A stretch of 64,000 bases of DNA from Evansella halocellulosilytica (GCF_002335745.1 NZ_NIST01000001.1:4532007-4596006), one strand, 5' to 3'; positions 38,442-48,689 are shown, numbered from the stretch's first letter. Numbers and translations are program-made. Notes: generated by a model not told the origin, from the letters alone.

Positions 38442-41400
38442 TTACACCCTTTGTTCTTTTAAAATAACATTTTTTTGACCGAGTAAAGCCTTTAATCGGT
38501 TTAGCAAACTATCATCACCTGACACATCCCACATTTCAGACAAATGAATTGCTTTTTCTGTTCGCTCGTAAAAAAGTACGACACTTACTTCACCAGGATC
38601 ATCCTGTAGTATACGTTTTAACCGGTCTAAGTATCCTTCATGCTCATGCAAATGGGATATTTTCAAATATAAAACCGGCTTTTTATTTTTCTCATGTTTA
38701 CGTTTCAAATCACTTAATGTAATACATTTTTCCATTATCACTTTCTTTTCTCCACGATGATCTTGTATTTTCCCCTCAACGAAGATCATCTCCCCTTTAT
38801 TCAGCTTCGTCCTGTACCTTTCATATGCTTCCGGAAATACTGTCACATCAACTTCCCCTGTTTCATCAGAGATGTTTAAAAACGCCATTTGCTGTTTTTT
38901 CTTCGTTTGAATGGTACGGCTCCCCTCAATTAACCCCGCCAAACGGACTCTGCTGTGAACGTCTAGCTGTTTAGCCTCATAGATCGCTTTTCTGTCATAC
39001 GGCTTCACAATACTTAATTCTGCTTCTACAGGGTGACCGGAGGCATAAAAGCCTAGCACCTGCTTTTCAAAATTCAATTTGTCTGTATCTCTTAATGGAG
39101 GGACATCGATGTACGCTAATGGCTTATCTTCCTCATAAAACAAAGCAGTTTGTTTTCCCTCATCTTTTTCCCGCTCTTTTTCACCATATTCAATGGCAGT
39201 ATCGACAGTAGCTAACATTTTTGCACGATCTACACCAAAATCATCAAGAGCTCCTGACACGATAAAAGCTTCTAACGCTCGTTTTGGCAAAAGTTTTGCA
39301 GGAACGCGATAGCACAGATCAAACAAGCTGTCTATCTGATGTTCTCTTCTTATTTTTGCAATTGCATGAACGATCGGGTTTCCAACATTCTTTATCGTTG
39401 CAAGTCCGATCCAAATGACACGATCTTTAACAGTAAATTGTGGTTCACTATGTTTGATTGATGGCCCCTTCACAACCATTCCTTGCTTCCTTGCTTCAGA
39501 AATATATTCAGCAAGCTTTTCGTGATGGTGTACGACTGTTCCCATTAAAGCACTCATAAACTCTAACGGATAATTCGCTTTTAAATAGGCGAGCTGATAA
39601 GCAATAATACTGTACGCAACAGCATGACTCCGGTTAAAACCATAATTTGCAAACCGGACAATTGTATCATACATATCATTCGCTTCTTGTTCAGAATATC
39701 CTTTATTTAACGAACCTTGGACAAACTGCTCTCGCCCTTGGATTAAATCCTCATGCTTTTTCTTCCCCACAGCACGTCTTAAAATATCTGCTTCACCTAA
39801 CGAATACCCAGCCATTTTAGATGCTATTTGCATGATCTGCTCTTGGTAGATGAGAACACCATAAGTCGGCTTTAAAATTGTTTCTAAATCTGGGTGCAGA
39901 TATTTCACAGGTTCATTTCGGTTCTTCCGGTTAATATATACCGGGATATTTTCCATCGGACCCGGTCGATAAAGGGCATTGACAGCAACGATATCTTCAA
40001 ACTCTGTCGGCTTTAATCGGCGCAATACACTTTTCATCCCAGAAGATTCCAGCTGAAAAACCCCGCTCGTTTCTCCTCTGCCTAATAATTCAAATGTTTT
40101 ATGGTCATTAAAAGGAATGTCGTCAATGTTGATCAATTCTCCTCGGTGTTGATGAACTAATCGAATAATTCTTTCGAGAAAACTCAAATTTCGCAATCCT
40201 AAAAAATCCATTTTTAATAACCCAAGATCTTCTAAATCTCCCATTGGAAATTGCGTTAAATTCATACCGTCATTTCCTTGCTGAAGTGGAACGACATTCG
40301 TTAGTGGCTCCTTACTCATGACGACACCAGCTGCATGGATCGACGTATGTCGCGGAAGACCTTCTACATCACATGCAATTCGGAAAAGTTCCTTAACATC
40401 ATGATCACTTTGGATCATTTCTCGTAAAGATTCAGATTCAGAGATTGCTTCTTTTAGACGGATATTCGGCCGGGAAGGAATTTTTTTTGCGACACGGTCA
40501 ATTATTTTAAGGTCAATTCCCAATACTCTTCCCGCATCACGAATCGCAGCTTTCGCAGCTAACGTTCCAAACGTAACAATTTGCGCGACACGGTCAATAC
40601 CGTATTTATCTTTTACATAATGGATCACTTCATCTCTTTGGTCATCTGGAAAGTCGATATCAATATCGGGCATCGAAACACGCTCCGGGTTTAAGAACCG
40701 CTCAAATAACAACCCATATTTAATCGGATCGACATTCGTTATTTTCAATGCATACGCAACGAGAGAACCAGCAGCCGATCCCCTTCCAGGTCCAGTTAAG
40801 ATTTTTTGTTTATGAGCATAGTTCATAAAATCAGCAACAATTAAAAAATAGTCTTCATACTGCATGTTCGAGATAACGGTCAATTCATAATCTAGCCGAT
40901 CCCAAATTTCTTTACTTGGTGATGCATAACGCTCAGAAATCCCTTTGTGACATAACATTCGTAAATATTCTGTTGATGAATGTTGTTGCAACGGATAATG
41001 CGGCAAAACCGGTATACCGAAAGTTAGCTCGACATTACACCTTTTGGCAATTTCAACCGTTTGTTGAACAGCATTTGGCCATGCTTGAAACAGTTCAAGC
41101 ATCTCTTCTTTCGTTTTCAAATAGTAATGCTCTGAAGAATAGCTCTCCGGCAATGTAGACAATTGCTCACCGAGTCGAACTGCTTGTATCACTCGGTGAG
41201 CATCGCTTTGTTCTTTTTTCGTAAAATGAACGTGATTGCTTGCAACCATGGGATTATTAGTCATATCACACCATTTAGTCACAGCTAAAAGCTTTTCGCG
41301 TTCCTCTTTTCTCCAATGATTCTGAATTTCGATAAAGACATGTTCATGACTAGTCATTTGCTGAAGCCTGTCCACGATTGCATTCGCTTTATCTGGCTGT

Positions 41401-41834
41401 CCATTCATCAAGTATTGGGCAACTTCACCGTCTTCAAACGGGATGATTATGATGACGCCATCAGCATGTTTTTCTAATTCCTCAGCTGTAATATGTACGC
41501 CTTGCCTTACTTGCTTTTGTTGAGCGAGTGATGTCAGCTTCAAAAGTGACCGGTAACCAGTAAGGTTCTCTGCCAGTAAAACAATACGTGAAGATACTTG
41601 TTCCGTATCTGCTAATCGTTCAGAGGTAAAACCAAGCTCTACACCTATAATCGGTTTAATATGATTTTCTTTGCAACATTTATAAAATTGAATAACACCG
41701 TACATGGCATCAGTATCTGTTATAGCAAGTGCTTCGAACCCTGATGCTGCACTTGCCTCTATTAATTCATTAATTTTTCCTGTACTTCGTAACAAGCTGT
41801 ATTCACTATGTACATGTAAATGAACAAATGACAT
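38442..41834 (-). CDS. dnaE: DNA polymerase III subunit alpha, DnaE type
   Basis: In Firmicutes DnaE extends RNA primers at the replication fork before handing over to PolC and also serves in error-prone synthesis. The 1130-residue protein has an N-terminal PHP domain (HLHVHSEYSLL), the C-family polymerase core with acidic motif MPDIDIDFPDDQRD, and RAVGKKKHEDL and FNRSHAVAYSIIAYQ in the fingers. A C-terminal OB-fold (about 965-1045; VRLAGLIEGSRTIQTKKK) is present. It lacks the inserted exonuclease of PolC. The start has AGGAGG. It is divergent from ytrH. Confidence 0.97.
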   Translation of the reverse strand: MSFVHLHVHSEYSLLRSTGKINELIEASAASGFEALAITDTDAMYGVIQFYKCCKENHIKPIIGVELGFTSERLADTEQVSSRIVLLAENLTGYRSLLKLTSLAQQKQVRQGVHITAEELEKHADGVIIIIPFEDGEVAQYLMNGQPDKANAIVDRLQQMTSHEHVFIEIQNHWRKEEREKLLAVTKWCDMTNNPMVASNHVHFTKKEQSDAHRVIQAVRLGEQLSTLPESYSSEHYYLKTKEEMLELFQAWPNAVQQTVEIAKRCNVELTFGIPVLPHYPLQQHSSTEYLRMLCHKGISERYASPSKEIWDRLDYELTVISNMQYEDYFLIVADFMNYAHKQKILTGPGRGSAAGSLVAYALKITNVDPIKYGLLFERFLNPERVSMPDIDIDFPDDQRDEVIHYVKDKYGIDRVAQIVTFGTLAAKAAIRDAGRVLGIDLKIIDRVAKKIPSRPNIRLKEAISESESLREMIQSDHDVKELFRIACDVEGLPRHTSIHAAGVVMSKEPLTNVVPLQQGNDGMNLTQFPMGDLEDLGLLKMDFLGLRNLSFLERIIRLVHQHRGELINIDDIPFNDHKTFELLGRGETSGVFQLESSGMKSVLRRLKPTEFEDIVAVNALYRPGPMENIPVYINRKNRNEPVKYLHPDLETILKPTYGVLIYQEQIMQIASKMAGYSLGEADILRRAVGKKKHEDLIQGREQFVQGSLNKGYSEQEANDMYDTIVRFANYGFNRSHAVAYSIIAYQLAYLKANYPLEFMSALMGTVVHHHEKLAEYISEARKQGMVVKGPSIKHSEPQFTVKDRVIWIGLATIKNVGNPIVHAIAKIRREHQIDSLFDLCYRVPAKLLPKRALEAFIVSGALDDFGVDRAKMLATVDTAIEYGEKEREKDEGKQTALFYEEDKPLAYIDVPPLRDTDKLNFEKQVLGFYASGHPVEAELSIVKPYDRKAIYEAKQLDVHSRVRLAGLIEGSRTIQTKKKQQMAFLNISDETGEVDVTVFPEAYERYRTKLNKGEMIFVEGKIQDHRGEKKVIMEKCITLSDLKRKHEKNKKPVLYLKISHLHEHEGYLDRLKRILQDDPGEVSVVLFYERTEKAIHLSEMWDVSGDDSLLNRLKALLGQKNVILKEQRV

Positions 41835-42089
41835 TCCTTTTCCCTCCTGTCATTGGAGAAACGTTTACGTGCGTCAATTATTGTTTTAGCAGACGTGGGA
41901 TATCGTTTTCGAATCCTTTCACTGTATACCTCTATTGTAACGCAAACATCTGTTCTTTTCACGGTACAATTATTGTTTCATACATTGCAAGTCATATATT
42001 TATCTTGTTGTCCATAAAAATGTACAAAGTGATGTTTACGTACTTCGTGTTTATTGCCAACTTCAGGGGGGCAGAAAGAGGGGATTTAC

Positions 42090-42422
42090 TTGATAGATAA
42101 AGAATTTTTAGCGACTTTAGTCATTGATTACTTCGTTGCATTCGGTGTTATTATTGGGGGAACGATTATCGGCGGAATTGGTGCTTATTTAATCGGTAAA
42201 CCACCACTTTCTGTTATGTATGACTTAGCTTCAAGCTTAAAAATTTGGGCACTCGTTGCAGCGATCGGTGGTACTTTCGATGCGATCTCCACACTAGAAA
42301 GAGGAATTTTTGAAGGGACTCATGCTGATATTTTTAAAACATTACTCATGATATTTGCGGCTCTGAGCGGAGCACATACAGGCACAGTGATTATTCAATG
42401 GCTCACTCAGGAGGGGGTTTGA
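42090..42422 (+). CDS. ytrH: Sporulation membrane protein YtrH
   Basis: A 110-residue membrane protein with about three hydrophobic segments (6-33, 48-62, 80-103) and glycine-rich IGGTIIGGIGAYLIG. B. subtilis YtrH and YtrI are mother-cell sporulation proteins made under sigma E and needed for efficient sporulation. The TTG at 42090 (MIDKEFLATL) is chosen because AGAGGGG lies eight bases upstream; longer frames add unlike sequence. It overlaps ytrI by one base (TGATG), so the two are translated together. Confidence 0.88.
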   Translation: MIDKEFLATLVIDYFVAFGVIIGGTIIGGIGAYLIGKPPLSVMYDLASSLKIWALVAAIGGTFDAISTLERGIFEGTHADIFKTLLMIFAALSGAHTGTVIIQWLTQEGV

Positions 42423-42931
42423 TGCGAATCCCCCCTTTTTATAGAGAGAAAAGCTGGCAGCGCTTCTTTGCAGGAATTCTTCTAGGAATTCTTATCGGTT
42501 GGCTCTTTTTTCTCTATCAGTTCGGCCTCGTTCATGAAAAACTTGTATTAAAAATTAATGACCAGCAAAAGGAGATTGAAAGTCAAGCAAATACGATTGA
42601 AATTCTTCGAAAAGATCAAGATGAACAAAATGAGGAAAACCAACGAAAGTTAACCGTACAAGATATTAAGCTTCATTTTGTGAATGAAAACGATATTAAA
42701 TTAAGTGAACTAACTCTTCATGAGTTGCGAAGTGCTGTTGAAAGTGAGCTAGATTTGATTCGAAATAAAAATATTGAAACGGTCTATAATTCGTTAGATT
42801 TTTTAGAACGAACGGTGGAAAACAAAATATTTACAATCAAAGGGAACGATAAGCGCTATCAATTGAAAATAGAACGGCTTATATTATATACGACCGTTGA
42901 TTTTTATTTACGAATTGAATCTGCAGAATAA
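42422..42931 (+). CDS. ytrI: Sporulation membrane protein YtrI
   Basis: A 169-residue protein with one N-terminal membrane anchor (about 14-33; FFAGILLGILIGWLFFLY) and a long charged helical segment that is probably a coiled coil (about 38-75; NDQQKEIESQANTIEILRK). A small soluble domain follows. The arrangement equals B. subtilis YtrI. The ATG overlaps the ytrH stop and has GGAGGGGG upstream. It probably sits in the mother-cell membrane during sporulation. Confidence 0.88.
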   Translation: MRIPPFYREKSWQRFFAGILLGILIGWLFFLYQFGLVHEKLVLKINDQQKEIESQANTIEILRKDQDEQNEENQRKLTVQDIKLHFVNENDIKLSELTLHELRSAVESELDLIRNKNIETVYNSLDFLERTVENKIFTIKGNDKRYQLKIERLILYTTVDFYLRIESAE

Positions 42932-42972
42932 TAAAACCTTTACTTTCCTCTATCAGCTATCAGCCATACTAA

Positions 42973-43005
42973 AAATCCCGCGGGGATTAAGTCCCCTCGG
43001 GATTT
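42973..43005. terminator. Terminator-like hairpin after ytrI
   Basis: AAATCCCGCGGGGA and TCCCCTCGGGATTT form a 14-bp stem with one mismatch. The plus strand has only TTT after it, while the minus strand has TTTTT. Confidence 0.65.
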
Positions 43006-43343
43006 GCGACCTCCAACATTGACTTCTATGCCATCATTATCCATCTACTCCCTAAAATAGGTTCTGTCGAAATCATTCGATAAGACGATGGATCATTTTT
43101 TTAGCATTTAGCATATGGTATCTAGAATGAACAAAAAGGTACCCCTCGTAAACCTTTTACATTTCTGTGAACATTTTTCATAATCATAATGTTTTCATCA
43201 TTAAACGGTTATAATAAACATAAATAAGTAAATAGATTTAATTGATGCAAAATTCTTTACAATCGATTCCTAAGGCTATTTAATAAAGAGAGACTGATGA
43301 TCTGATTTTGTAATGATCTTCTAGATTAAGGAGGCAAACGCAG
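43006..43343. other. Intergenic region before the 62-residue gene
   Basis: About 340 bp of AT-rich DNA without a supported gene. It should contain the promoter for the small gene at 43344. AACGGTTATAATAAAC near 43204-43219 could supply a -10 element, but no good -35 is seen. Confidence 0.4.
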
Positions 43344-43532
43344 ATGAGAGTAATGAGTAGAAGTAAGTTAGTAAAAGAGAAAGTTAAATCGATTCAAGAT
43401 GGATATTCTGCTTATGCTGAGACAGAAGAAGTGACAAAACTTATAAAAAAAGAATTATCAACTTTAGGAATTGACGTGATTGAAGATACTTCATCATTGG
43501 GAAACTGGTTCATCCCAAAAAAGAGAGCGTGA
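43344..43532 (+). CDS. Small basic protein, unknown function
   Basis: A 62-residue protein, highly charged, without membrane segment or cysteines. The segment KLVKEKVKSIQDGYSAYAETEEVTKLI looks helical and the end is GNWFIPKKRA. It is well supported as a gene: AAGGAGG lies nine bases before the ATG, and a strong terminator overlaps its stop codon. I do not recognise the family. It stands alone, between the ytrHI pair and the convergent nrnA. Confidence 0.7.
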   Translation: MRVMSRSKLVKEKVKSIQDGYSAYAETEEVTKLIKKELSTLGIDVIEDTSSLGNWFIPKKRA

Positions 43533-43564
43533 GTTTTCGAAAAAACTCTCGCTCTCTTTTTTAT
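43522..43564 (+). terminator. Terminator of the 62-residue gene
   Basis: AGAGAGCGTGAGTTTT and AAAACTCTCGCTCTCT form a 16-bp stem with one mismatch, followed by TTTTTT on the plus strand. The stop codon lies inside the stem. Confidence 0.92.
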
Positions 43565-43597
43565 TATTTATTGTGATTCATATAATCGAAAAGTCAG

Positions 43598-44539
43598 CTA
43601 ATATTTCTCACACAATTCGTTTAGTTCATTAAGTAATTGCTTCGCTTCTCCCCAAGAATGTACAGATGCGCCTGAGGCCATTGGATGGCCCCCTCCATTA
43701 TATTTACCTGCTAATTCATGAATCTCTGGTCCTTTTGAGCGAAGCCGTACTCTGATCACTTCTTCTTCTTCTTCGACAAAGAATACCCATGCTTTTAAAC
43801 CTTCTAATGTTGAAAATGTATTGACAATTCCAGCTGCCTCTTTCGACGATACCTCGAACTTCTTTAAAATTTCAATAGGCAGGTTTACATATGCTGCACC
43901 AGAAGGAAGAAGTTCCATTTCACTTAATACATACCCTTCTAGCCTTGTTAAACGTAAAGACGTTTTATATAGCTCATTGTAAAGGTCATCACGTGAAAAT
44001 GAGTATTGGATCAAGTTCGCAGCCCAATAAAATGTCCTCTCAGTTGTGTTTGGGAATCGGAAACGACCAGTATCTCCAATAACCCCTGCATATAATAGCC
44101 TTGCTCCTTCTGTCAATTCAGCGTTACCTTTAATTAAATCATCGGCAAATAACTCACATATCATTTCACTTGTTGAACTTGCCTTTGTATCGACCCAAGA
44201 AATATCACCGTATACATCAACATCAGGGTGATGGTCAATTTTGACTAAAAGTTGACCTTTTGTAAACCTTTGATCGTCGATTCGCTCGCGATTAGCTGTA
44301 TCACAAACGATGACTAGTGAGTTGTTATACGTCTCGTCACCGATTTGATCCATCTTGTCTAAAAAAGTTAGTGACTCTTCATGCTCTCCTGCTAAATAAA
44401 CGTTTTTCGTTGGATATTTTGATTTAATCAGTTCTTTTAAACCGGCTTGTGACCCATATGCATCAGGGTCCGGACGGACATGACGGTGAATAATAATCGA
44501 CTCATATTTTTCAATCGCATCTAAAACTTGTTGTTTCAT
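43598..44539 (-). CDS. nrnA: Bifunctional oligoribonuclease / pAp phosphatase NrnA
   Basis: Degrades short RNA oligonucleotides and dephosphorylates 3'-phosphoadenosine-5'-phosphate. The 313-residue protein has the DHH domain (IIHRHVRPDPDAYGSQ, VIVCDTANRERID, VKIDHHPDVD) and the C-terminal DHHA1 domain (KYNGGGHPMASGASV). Length is normal. The start has AAAGGAG. In B. subtilis it is ytqI, also beside ytpI and dnaE. It is convergent with the preceding 62-residue gene. Confidence 0.95.
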   Translation of the reverse strand: MKQQVLDAIEKYESIIIHRHVRPDPDAYGSQAGLKELIKSKYPTKNVYLAGEHEESLTFLDKMDQIGDETYNNSLVIVCDTANRERIDDQRFTKGQLLVKIDHHPDVDVYGDISWVDTKASSTSEMICELFADDLIKGNAELTEGARLLYAGVIGDTGRFRFPNTTERTFYWAANLIQYSFSRDDLYNELYKTSLRLTRLEGYVLSEMELLPSGAAYVNLPIEILKKFEVSSKEAAGIVNTFSTLEGLKAWVFFVEEEEEVIRVRLRSKGPEIHELAGKYNGGGHPMASGASVHSWGEAKQLLNELNELCEKY

Positions 44540-44752
44540 TTATTTACTCCTTTAGTGTATATGTTCATAGTAGTTAAAATTTATAGTCTATTAAAGAGAC
44601 ATAAAACTCATCGTGTCAAGGAGCTTCATTCTTCTTTTGAACGATGGTAGCTCCTTTTTGAACATAGACGTTTTAATAAGCTTGAATTTATATCATACCT
44701 TATGCTACCTTTACTTAGTGGAATTACATTTGATTGTAAAGGAGTCCAAACG

Positions 44753-45070
44753 ATGATCTGGGTCATTTTAATATTTACATCACTCGTCTTTTTTGTTTAT
44801 TTTAAAGTTCAGCAAGCTCGAGCCGTAGGGCCGATGGAAAAGCGATGGTATTCTTCAAAGGGAAGCATCGCTGTAGGCGTGTTCTTTATTTCTTTTGCGA
44901 TTAATTCATATTTAAGGTTTGAAACGACCGTTGCTGCGATCGTCTCACTTGTCTTTTTTGCATTCGGCCTTATTAATCTCATATTCGGTATCCGTTTTTA
45001 TAAAACGTATCTCCCCTATGCACAAAAGGAAGCGGAAGAACTGAAAAAAGCTGAAACGAAAGAGAAGTAA
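44753..45070 (+). CDS. ytpI: YtpI family membrane protein
   Basis: A 105-residue protein with about three transmembrane segments (1-18, 40-57, 60-82) and a charged C-terminal tail (AQKEAEELKKAETKEK). It matches B. subtilis YtpI in size and position between nrnA and ytoI. The ATG at 44753 has AAAGGAG eight to nine bases upstream; the frame extending to 44702 has no site. Function is unknown. Confidence 0.85.
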   Translation: MIWVILIFTSLVFFVYFKVQQARAVGPMEKRWYSSKGSIAVGVFFISFAINSYLRFETTVAAIVSLVFFAFGLINLIFGIRFYKTYLPYAQKEAEELKKAETKEK

Positions 45071-45072
45071 TG

Positions 45073-45130
45073 AGAACGGGATCCCCCGTTCTTTGGGCTG
45101 TTGAGAAAGTGTCTCGACAGCCTGTCTTTT
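45073..45130. terminator. Terminators between convergent ytpI and ytoI
   Basis: Two hairpins occur: GAACGGG/CCCGTTC (45074-45091 region) and GGCTGTTGAGA/TCTCGACAGCC (45099-45122). The second is followed by TGTCTTTTTG on the plus strand. Confidence 0.8.
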
Positions 45131-45235
45131 TGACTTTTAACCATATTTCGTCGTTACTAACGAACAACTAGCAGCCGAATAAACAATAATACTCATTACT
45201 TTTTTAAAACGACCATTTGCTCATTTTCCTAAATT

Positions 45236-46543
45236 CTATCTGTCAATTAGTTGAGCCATTAACATCGCTTTTCCAACGATTTGTGAATCATGATATAACT
45301 CGACATCGACTTTCCCAAACTTCCTCCCTACTTCCATTACTTTTGGACAAACATCAATTTGACTATCGATTTGAACAGGTTTTATAAAAAATAACGTAAT
45401 ATTCTCGACAACGAGATCGCCTTTTTTATATTTTCTTAATACCCGGCTTCCCGCTTCTGTCACAATCGTTGTTATAACCCCATATGATATCGTTCCGAGA
45501 TGATTCGTCATTTGCGGCGTCACATCTAAACGGAAACGGTGTTCCTGAGACGTCGAAAGGTCTTCAAAATGACGAGTAACTAAATCCTCAATTGTCTCCC
45601 CGACATGAGGTTGCCGTTGAATCATTTGTAATGCCTTTAATACATCCTGCCTGCTAATAATGCCGAGAAGACGTTTATTATGATTGACGACTGGAAGCAT
45701 TTCAATTCCTTCCCAAACCATCATATGGGCTGCAGACGCAACAGACGTTTGTGCATTTACTGAGATTGGATGCTTGGTCATGACTTTTTCAATCTCAATA
45801 AAAGGACCGACCCCCATCACATCTTTTGCTGTGACCATCCCTTGCAATTTATTCTCATCATCGATAATCGGGTAACGGCTATGTCCTGTACGGTTATTTA
45901 ACTCATGCCATTTTTCAACAGTATGACTCGTTGTCATGAAATCAGTTTGTTCAATTGGAATTAATATATCCTCGACAAGAATGATTTCTTTTTTGATCAG
46001 CTGATCATAAATCGCTCGGTTAATCATCGTCGCAACCGTAAACGTATCGTAAGAAGTCGAAATTATCGGTAGCTGCAACTCATCTGCTAATTGTCTTACT
46101 TCATCACTTGTATCAAATCCACCAGTTATTAAAACTGCGGAACCTTCTTCTAAAGCTAATTTATGTACTTGTTCACGGTTACCGACAATCAGTAAGTTCC
46201 CAGCTTCGACATAGCGCATCATCGCTTCTGCTTTCATCGCACCAATAACAAACTTGTTTAACGTTTTATACAAACCATCTCTGCCGCCGAGTACTTGTCC
46301 ATCAACAATGTTGATCACTTCAGCATACGTTAATCTTTCAAAGTTATCTTTTTGTTTTTTTTCAATTCGAATCGTTCCAACACGTTCTATTGTACTTACA
46401 TGCCCTTGGTTCTCTGCGTCTTTAATCGCCCGGTATGCTGTACCTTCACTCACATTTAACGCTTTGGCGATTTGACGAACAGATATTTTGCTCCCAACTT
46501 CAAGAGAACGTATATGTTGTAATATTTGCTCGTGCTTTGTCAT
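45236..46543 (-). CDS. ytoI: DRTGG / CBS / thioesterase-domain regulator YtoI
   Basis: A 435-residue multidomain protein in the order: N-terminal helix-turn-helix (ISVRQIAKALNVSEGTAYRAI, about 22-45), DRTGG domain (about 70-180; LITGGFDTSDEVRQLADE), two CBS motifs (about 190-310; VTAKDVMGV, ISRQDVLKAL), and a hot-dog thioesterase-like domain (about 325-430). CBS pairs usually bind adenine nucleotides, so a nucleotide-sensing regulator is likely, but targets are unknown. The ATG at 46543 matches the B. subtilis start; AAAAAGGA lies rather far upstream (about 13 bases). Confidence 0.87.
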   Translation of the reverse strand: MTKHEQILQHIRSLEVGSKISVRQIAKALNVSEGTAYRAIKDAENQGHVSTIERVGTIRIEKKQKDNFERLTYAEVINIVDGQVLGGRDGLYKTLNKFVIGAMKAEAMMRYVEAGNLLIVGNREQVHKLALEEGSAVLITGGFDTSDEVRQLADELQLPIISTSYDTFTVATMINRAIYDQLIKKEIILVEDILIPIEQTDFMTTSHTVEKWHELNNRTGHSRYPIIDDENKLQGMVTAKDVMGVGPFIEIEKVMTKHPISVNAQTSVASAAHMMVWEGIEMLPVVNHNKRLLGIISRQDVLKALQMIQRQPHVGETIEDLVTRHFEDLSTSQEHRFRLDVTPQMTNHLGTISYGVITTIVTEAGSRVLRKYKKGDLVVENITLFFIKPVQIDSQIDVCPKVMEVGRKFGKVDVELYHDSQIVGKAMLMAQLIDR

Positions 46544-47045
46544 CGAGCTTGCCACATCCTTTTTCATTTGGCTATGTTATAGTTATGATAGAAGGTGTTC
46601 AAAAAAGAATTAAGGTACAAGGATATAGATGAGATTAACTCATTTCCCCTTCTGTATTGAACACGATCACTAATCATTTATCATACACATCTTTTCAACA
46701 TTAAACTGTTTAATCATTTTTTGTCTTCTGTTCTACTACAAGTATAATCTTGACAATGGAGGACTTCAAGGAGATTTAGGTTTGTTTATTATTTTATGAA
46801 ATAAACAGAAATTGATGAAGTTGACTGTTGATCAAATACGTATGAATGTATTAATTTAGGGTATAGGAAGAATAGACATTTTTTTGATCAACATTCTCAT
46901 GATATTCTGTGACTTATTTCTTATATTGGTTCTGTTAAAGTTTGATGATATAAATGTTGACTCGTAATTTCATAGGAGTTTCGCCAATTTTCATTATCAC
47001 CTACATGATCTTTTAACAGAACAATTTTTTTAAGGAGGCGTCGAA
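46544..47045. other. Divergent intergenic region ytoI / lipoprotein
   Basis: About 500 bp, very AT-rich, without a supported gene. It must hold the promoters of both divergent genes. No strong hairpin or repeat was noted. Confidence 0.45.
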
Positions 47046-47690
47046 ATGAGGGTTTTAACACTCTTCTCGTTCCTCATGACTTTTTTCTTAATATCTGCGT
47101 GCAGTCAGTCAAGTTCTGAACCGCCTCTAATTGTTACTGGTGGAGAAGAAGTAAATATTGTATTTGAAGATGAAGTAAGTTCTCTTAACGAAGAAGATTA
47201 TAAAGATATGACCACTGAAGCAATAGAACTTTCGGAAGAACATTCGATTTACAATGAAAAAGTGAAAAAGTGGATTATTCGTTATTATATTCAAAATGAA
47301 GAGATGCAACAGAGATGGACAGAAGATGAAATTATCAAATTATCTAAGGATCGCGTAGAGTTCGAAGAAGCTTGGAAAGACTACGCTTACTTACAGTACG
47401 GAGTAACGATTACTGAAGAAGCAATAGAATCTCAAGTTGAATATAATTTAGAGGTTTATCGTAATCATTTGCCGCCGGCAATTCAAGGAATTTCTAAAGG
47501 GCTTGATATTTCACTAGAGGAGTATTTACGAGAGTTCGACCGTGACCATGTTGAGCGCACAGTTTTATGGCAAAAGCTAATGCCAATCTTGCTTGAAAAA
47601 CATCGTAATGAATCATCTGAGAGATTAGACGGCGTGTATCTCGGAGAACGCTATGAGGAAGAAGTTCGCAAGTATATGGAAACAAAATAA
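47046..47690 (+). CDS. Putative lipoprotein, unknown function
   Basis: A 214-residue exported protein. The N-terminus (MRVLTLFSFLMTFFLISAC) is a lipoprotein signal with lipobox ISAC, so C19 would be lipid-anchored on the outer face of the membrane. The mature part is acidic and helical (EEDYKDMTTEAIELSEEH; RVEFEEAWKDYAYLQYG; ITEEAIESQVEYNLE). Its helical layout recalls SurA/PrsA N-terminal chaperone domains, but no isomerase domain follows, so this is only a suggestion. The start has AAGGAGG. A terminator follows. Confidence 0.78.
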   Translation: MRVLTLFSFLMTFFLISACSQSSSEPPLIVTGGEEVNIVFEDEVSSLNEEDYKDMTTEAIELSEEHSIYNEKVKKWIIRYYIQNEEMQQRWTEDEIIKLSKDRVEFEEAWKDYAYLQYGVTITEEAIESQVEYNLEVYRNHLPPAIQGISKGLDISLEEYLREFDRDHVERTVLWQKLMPILLEKHRNESSERLDGVYLGERYEEEVRKYMETK

Positions 47691-47702
47691 GCAACATGAA
47701 GA

Positions 47703-47756
47703 AGCTGTTCCAAAAGTGCTCTAATTAGAGCCAACTTTTAAGAACAGCTTTTTTCT
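47703..47756 (+). terminator. Terminator between lipoprotein gene and ytkL
   Basis: AGCTGTTC...GAACAGCT with the inner pairs AAAAGT/ACTTTT, followed by TTTTTTC on the plus strand. It lies between convergent genes. Confidence 0.85.
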
Positions 47757-47777
47757 ATGAGCAACTTGTCCCTTTCA

Positions 47778-48461
47778 TCAAAGGGTCAAATCATCTCCTG
47801 CATGTAACACGATCCCTTCTCCTTTCGAAACTTTTTTCACAAAAGCAGATGCATCCTGCTCAATAACAGGGAAAGTATTATAATGAATCGGTACTACTCG
47901 CTCGGCCTCTAACCACTTTGCTGCGATCAATGCATCTTCCGGTCCCATCGTGAAGTTGTCGCCGATCGGCAAGAAAGCGAGATTAAGATCATGTTGCCCA
48001 CCAATTAGCTTCATATCAGAGAAAAGTGCTGTATCTCCCGCATGGTAGATCGTCTTCCCTTCTGCTTTAAAAACAATCCCTGCTGGCATACCGGTGTAAA
48101 CAATTTTTTGATTTTCTTCTTCTGTATACGATGAACCGTGAAATGCTTGTGTAAGTTTCACTGTCCCAAAGTCAAATTCATGTGCCCCGCCAATGTGCAT
48201 TGGGTGTGTATTCACTCCTTGCCACCCTAAATAAGTTGCCAATTCGAATGGAGCAACTACTAATGCATCATTCGCTTTCGCAATATCGACTGTATCTCCG
48301 ACATGATCATTATGACCATGTGTTAGTAAAATAACGTCCGCCTTGACTTCATCAGCTTTCAAGTCAGACGTTCCGTTTCCTGTTATAAACGGGTCAATAA
48401 TAATGGTCGTCCCATTCGTTTCAATTTTCACAACTGAATGTCCATGAAAAGAAACTTTCAT
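47778..48461 (-). CDS. ytkL: UPF0173 metal-dependent hydrolase
   Basis: A 227-residue metallo-beta-lactamase-fold protein of the short UPF0173 family (B. subtilis YtkL). Zinc ligands appear in [11 protein letters not shown] (HxHxDH), later in [14 protein letters not shown], and VPIHYNTFP near the end. It starts [14 protein letters not shown]; the ATG at 48461 has GGAGAGG upstream. The substrate is unknown. It is divergent from the peptidase gene at 48690 and convergent with the lipoprotein gene. Confidence 0.92.
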   Translation of the reverse strand: MKVSFHGHSVVKIETNGTTIIIDPFITGNGTSDLKADEVKADVILLTHGHNDHVGDTVDIAKANDALVVAPFELATYLGWQGVNTHPMHIGGAHEFDFGTVKLTQAFHGSSYTEEENQKIVYTGMPAGIVFKAEGKTIYHAGDTALFSDMKLIGGQHDLNLAFLPIGDNFTMGPEDALIAAKWLEAERVVPIHYNTFPVIEQDASAFVKKVSKGEGIVLHAGDDLTL

Positions 48462-48689
48462 CAATGATCCTCTCCTTTAATTACATGTCCAAAAAGTGAG
48501 AAGAAGAAAGACTTCTTAATTCAATAATCTTTTTGAACAAATATTTTTCTTCCCTACACATAATTACTAGATACCCGTAAAAACTCCTTCTTATTCAACC
48601 GATTTTTTCAGACTTAGTTTAAATGATTCCCAGATAGTGATAAGATAAAATGACATACATAGTAGTTAAACTTTTCGGAGGTGCACATT

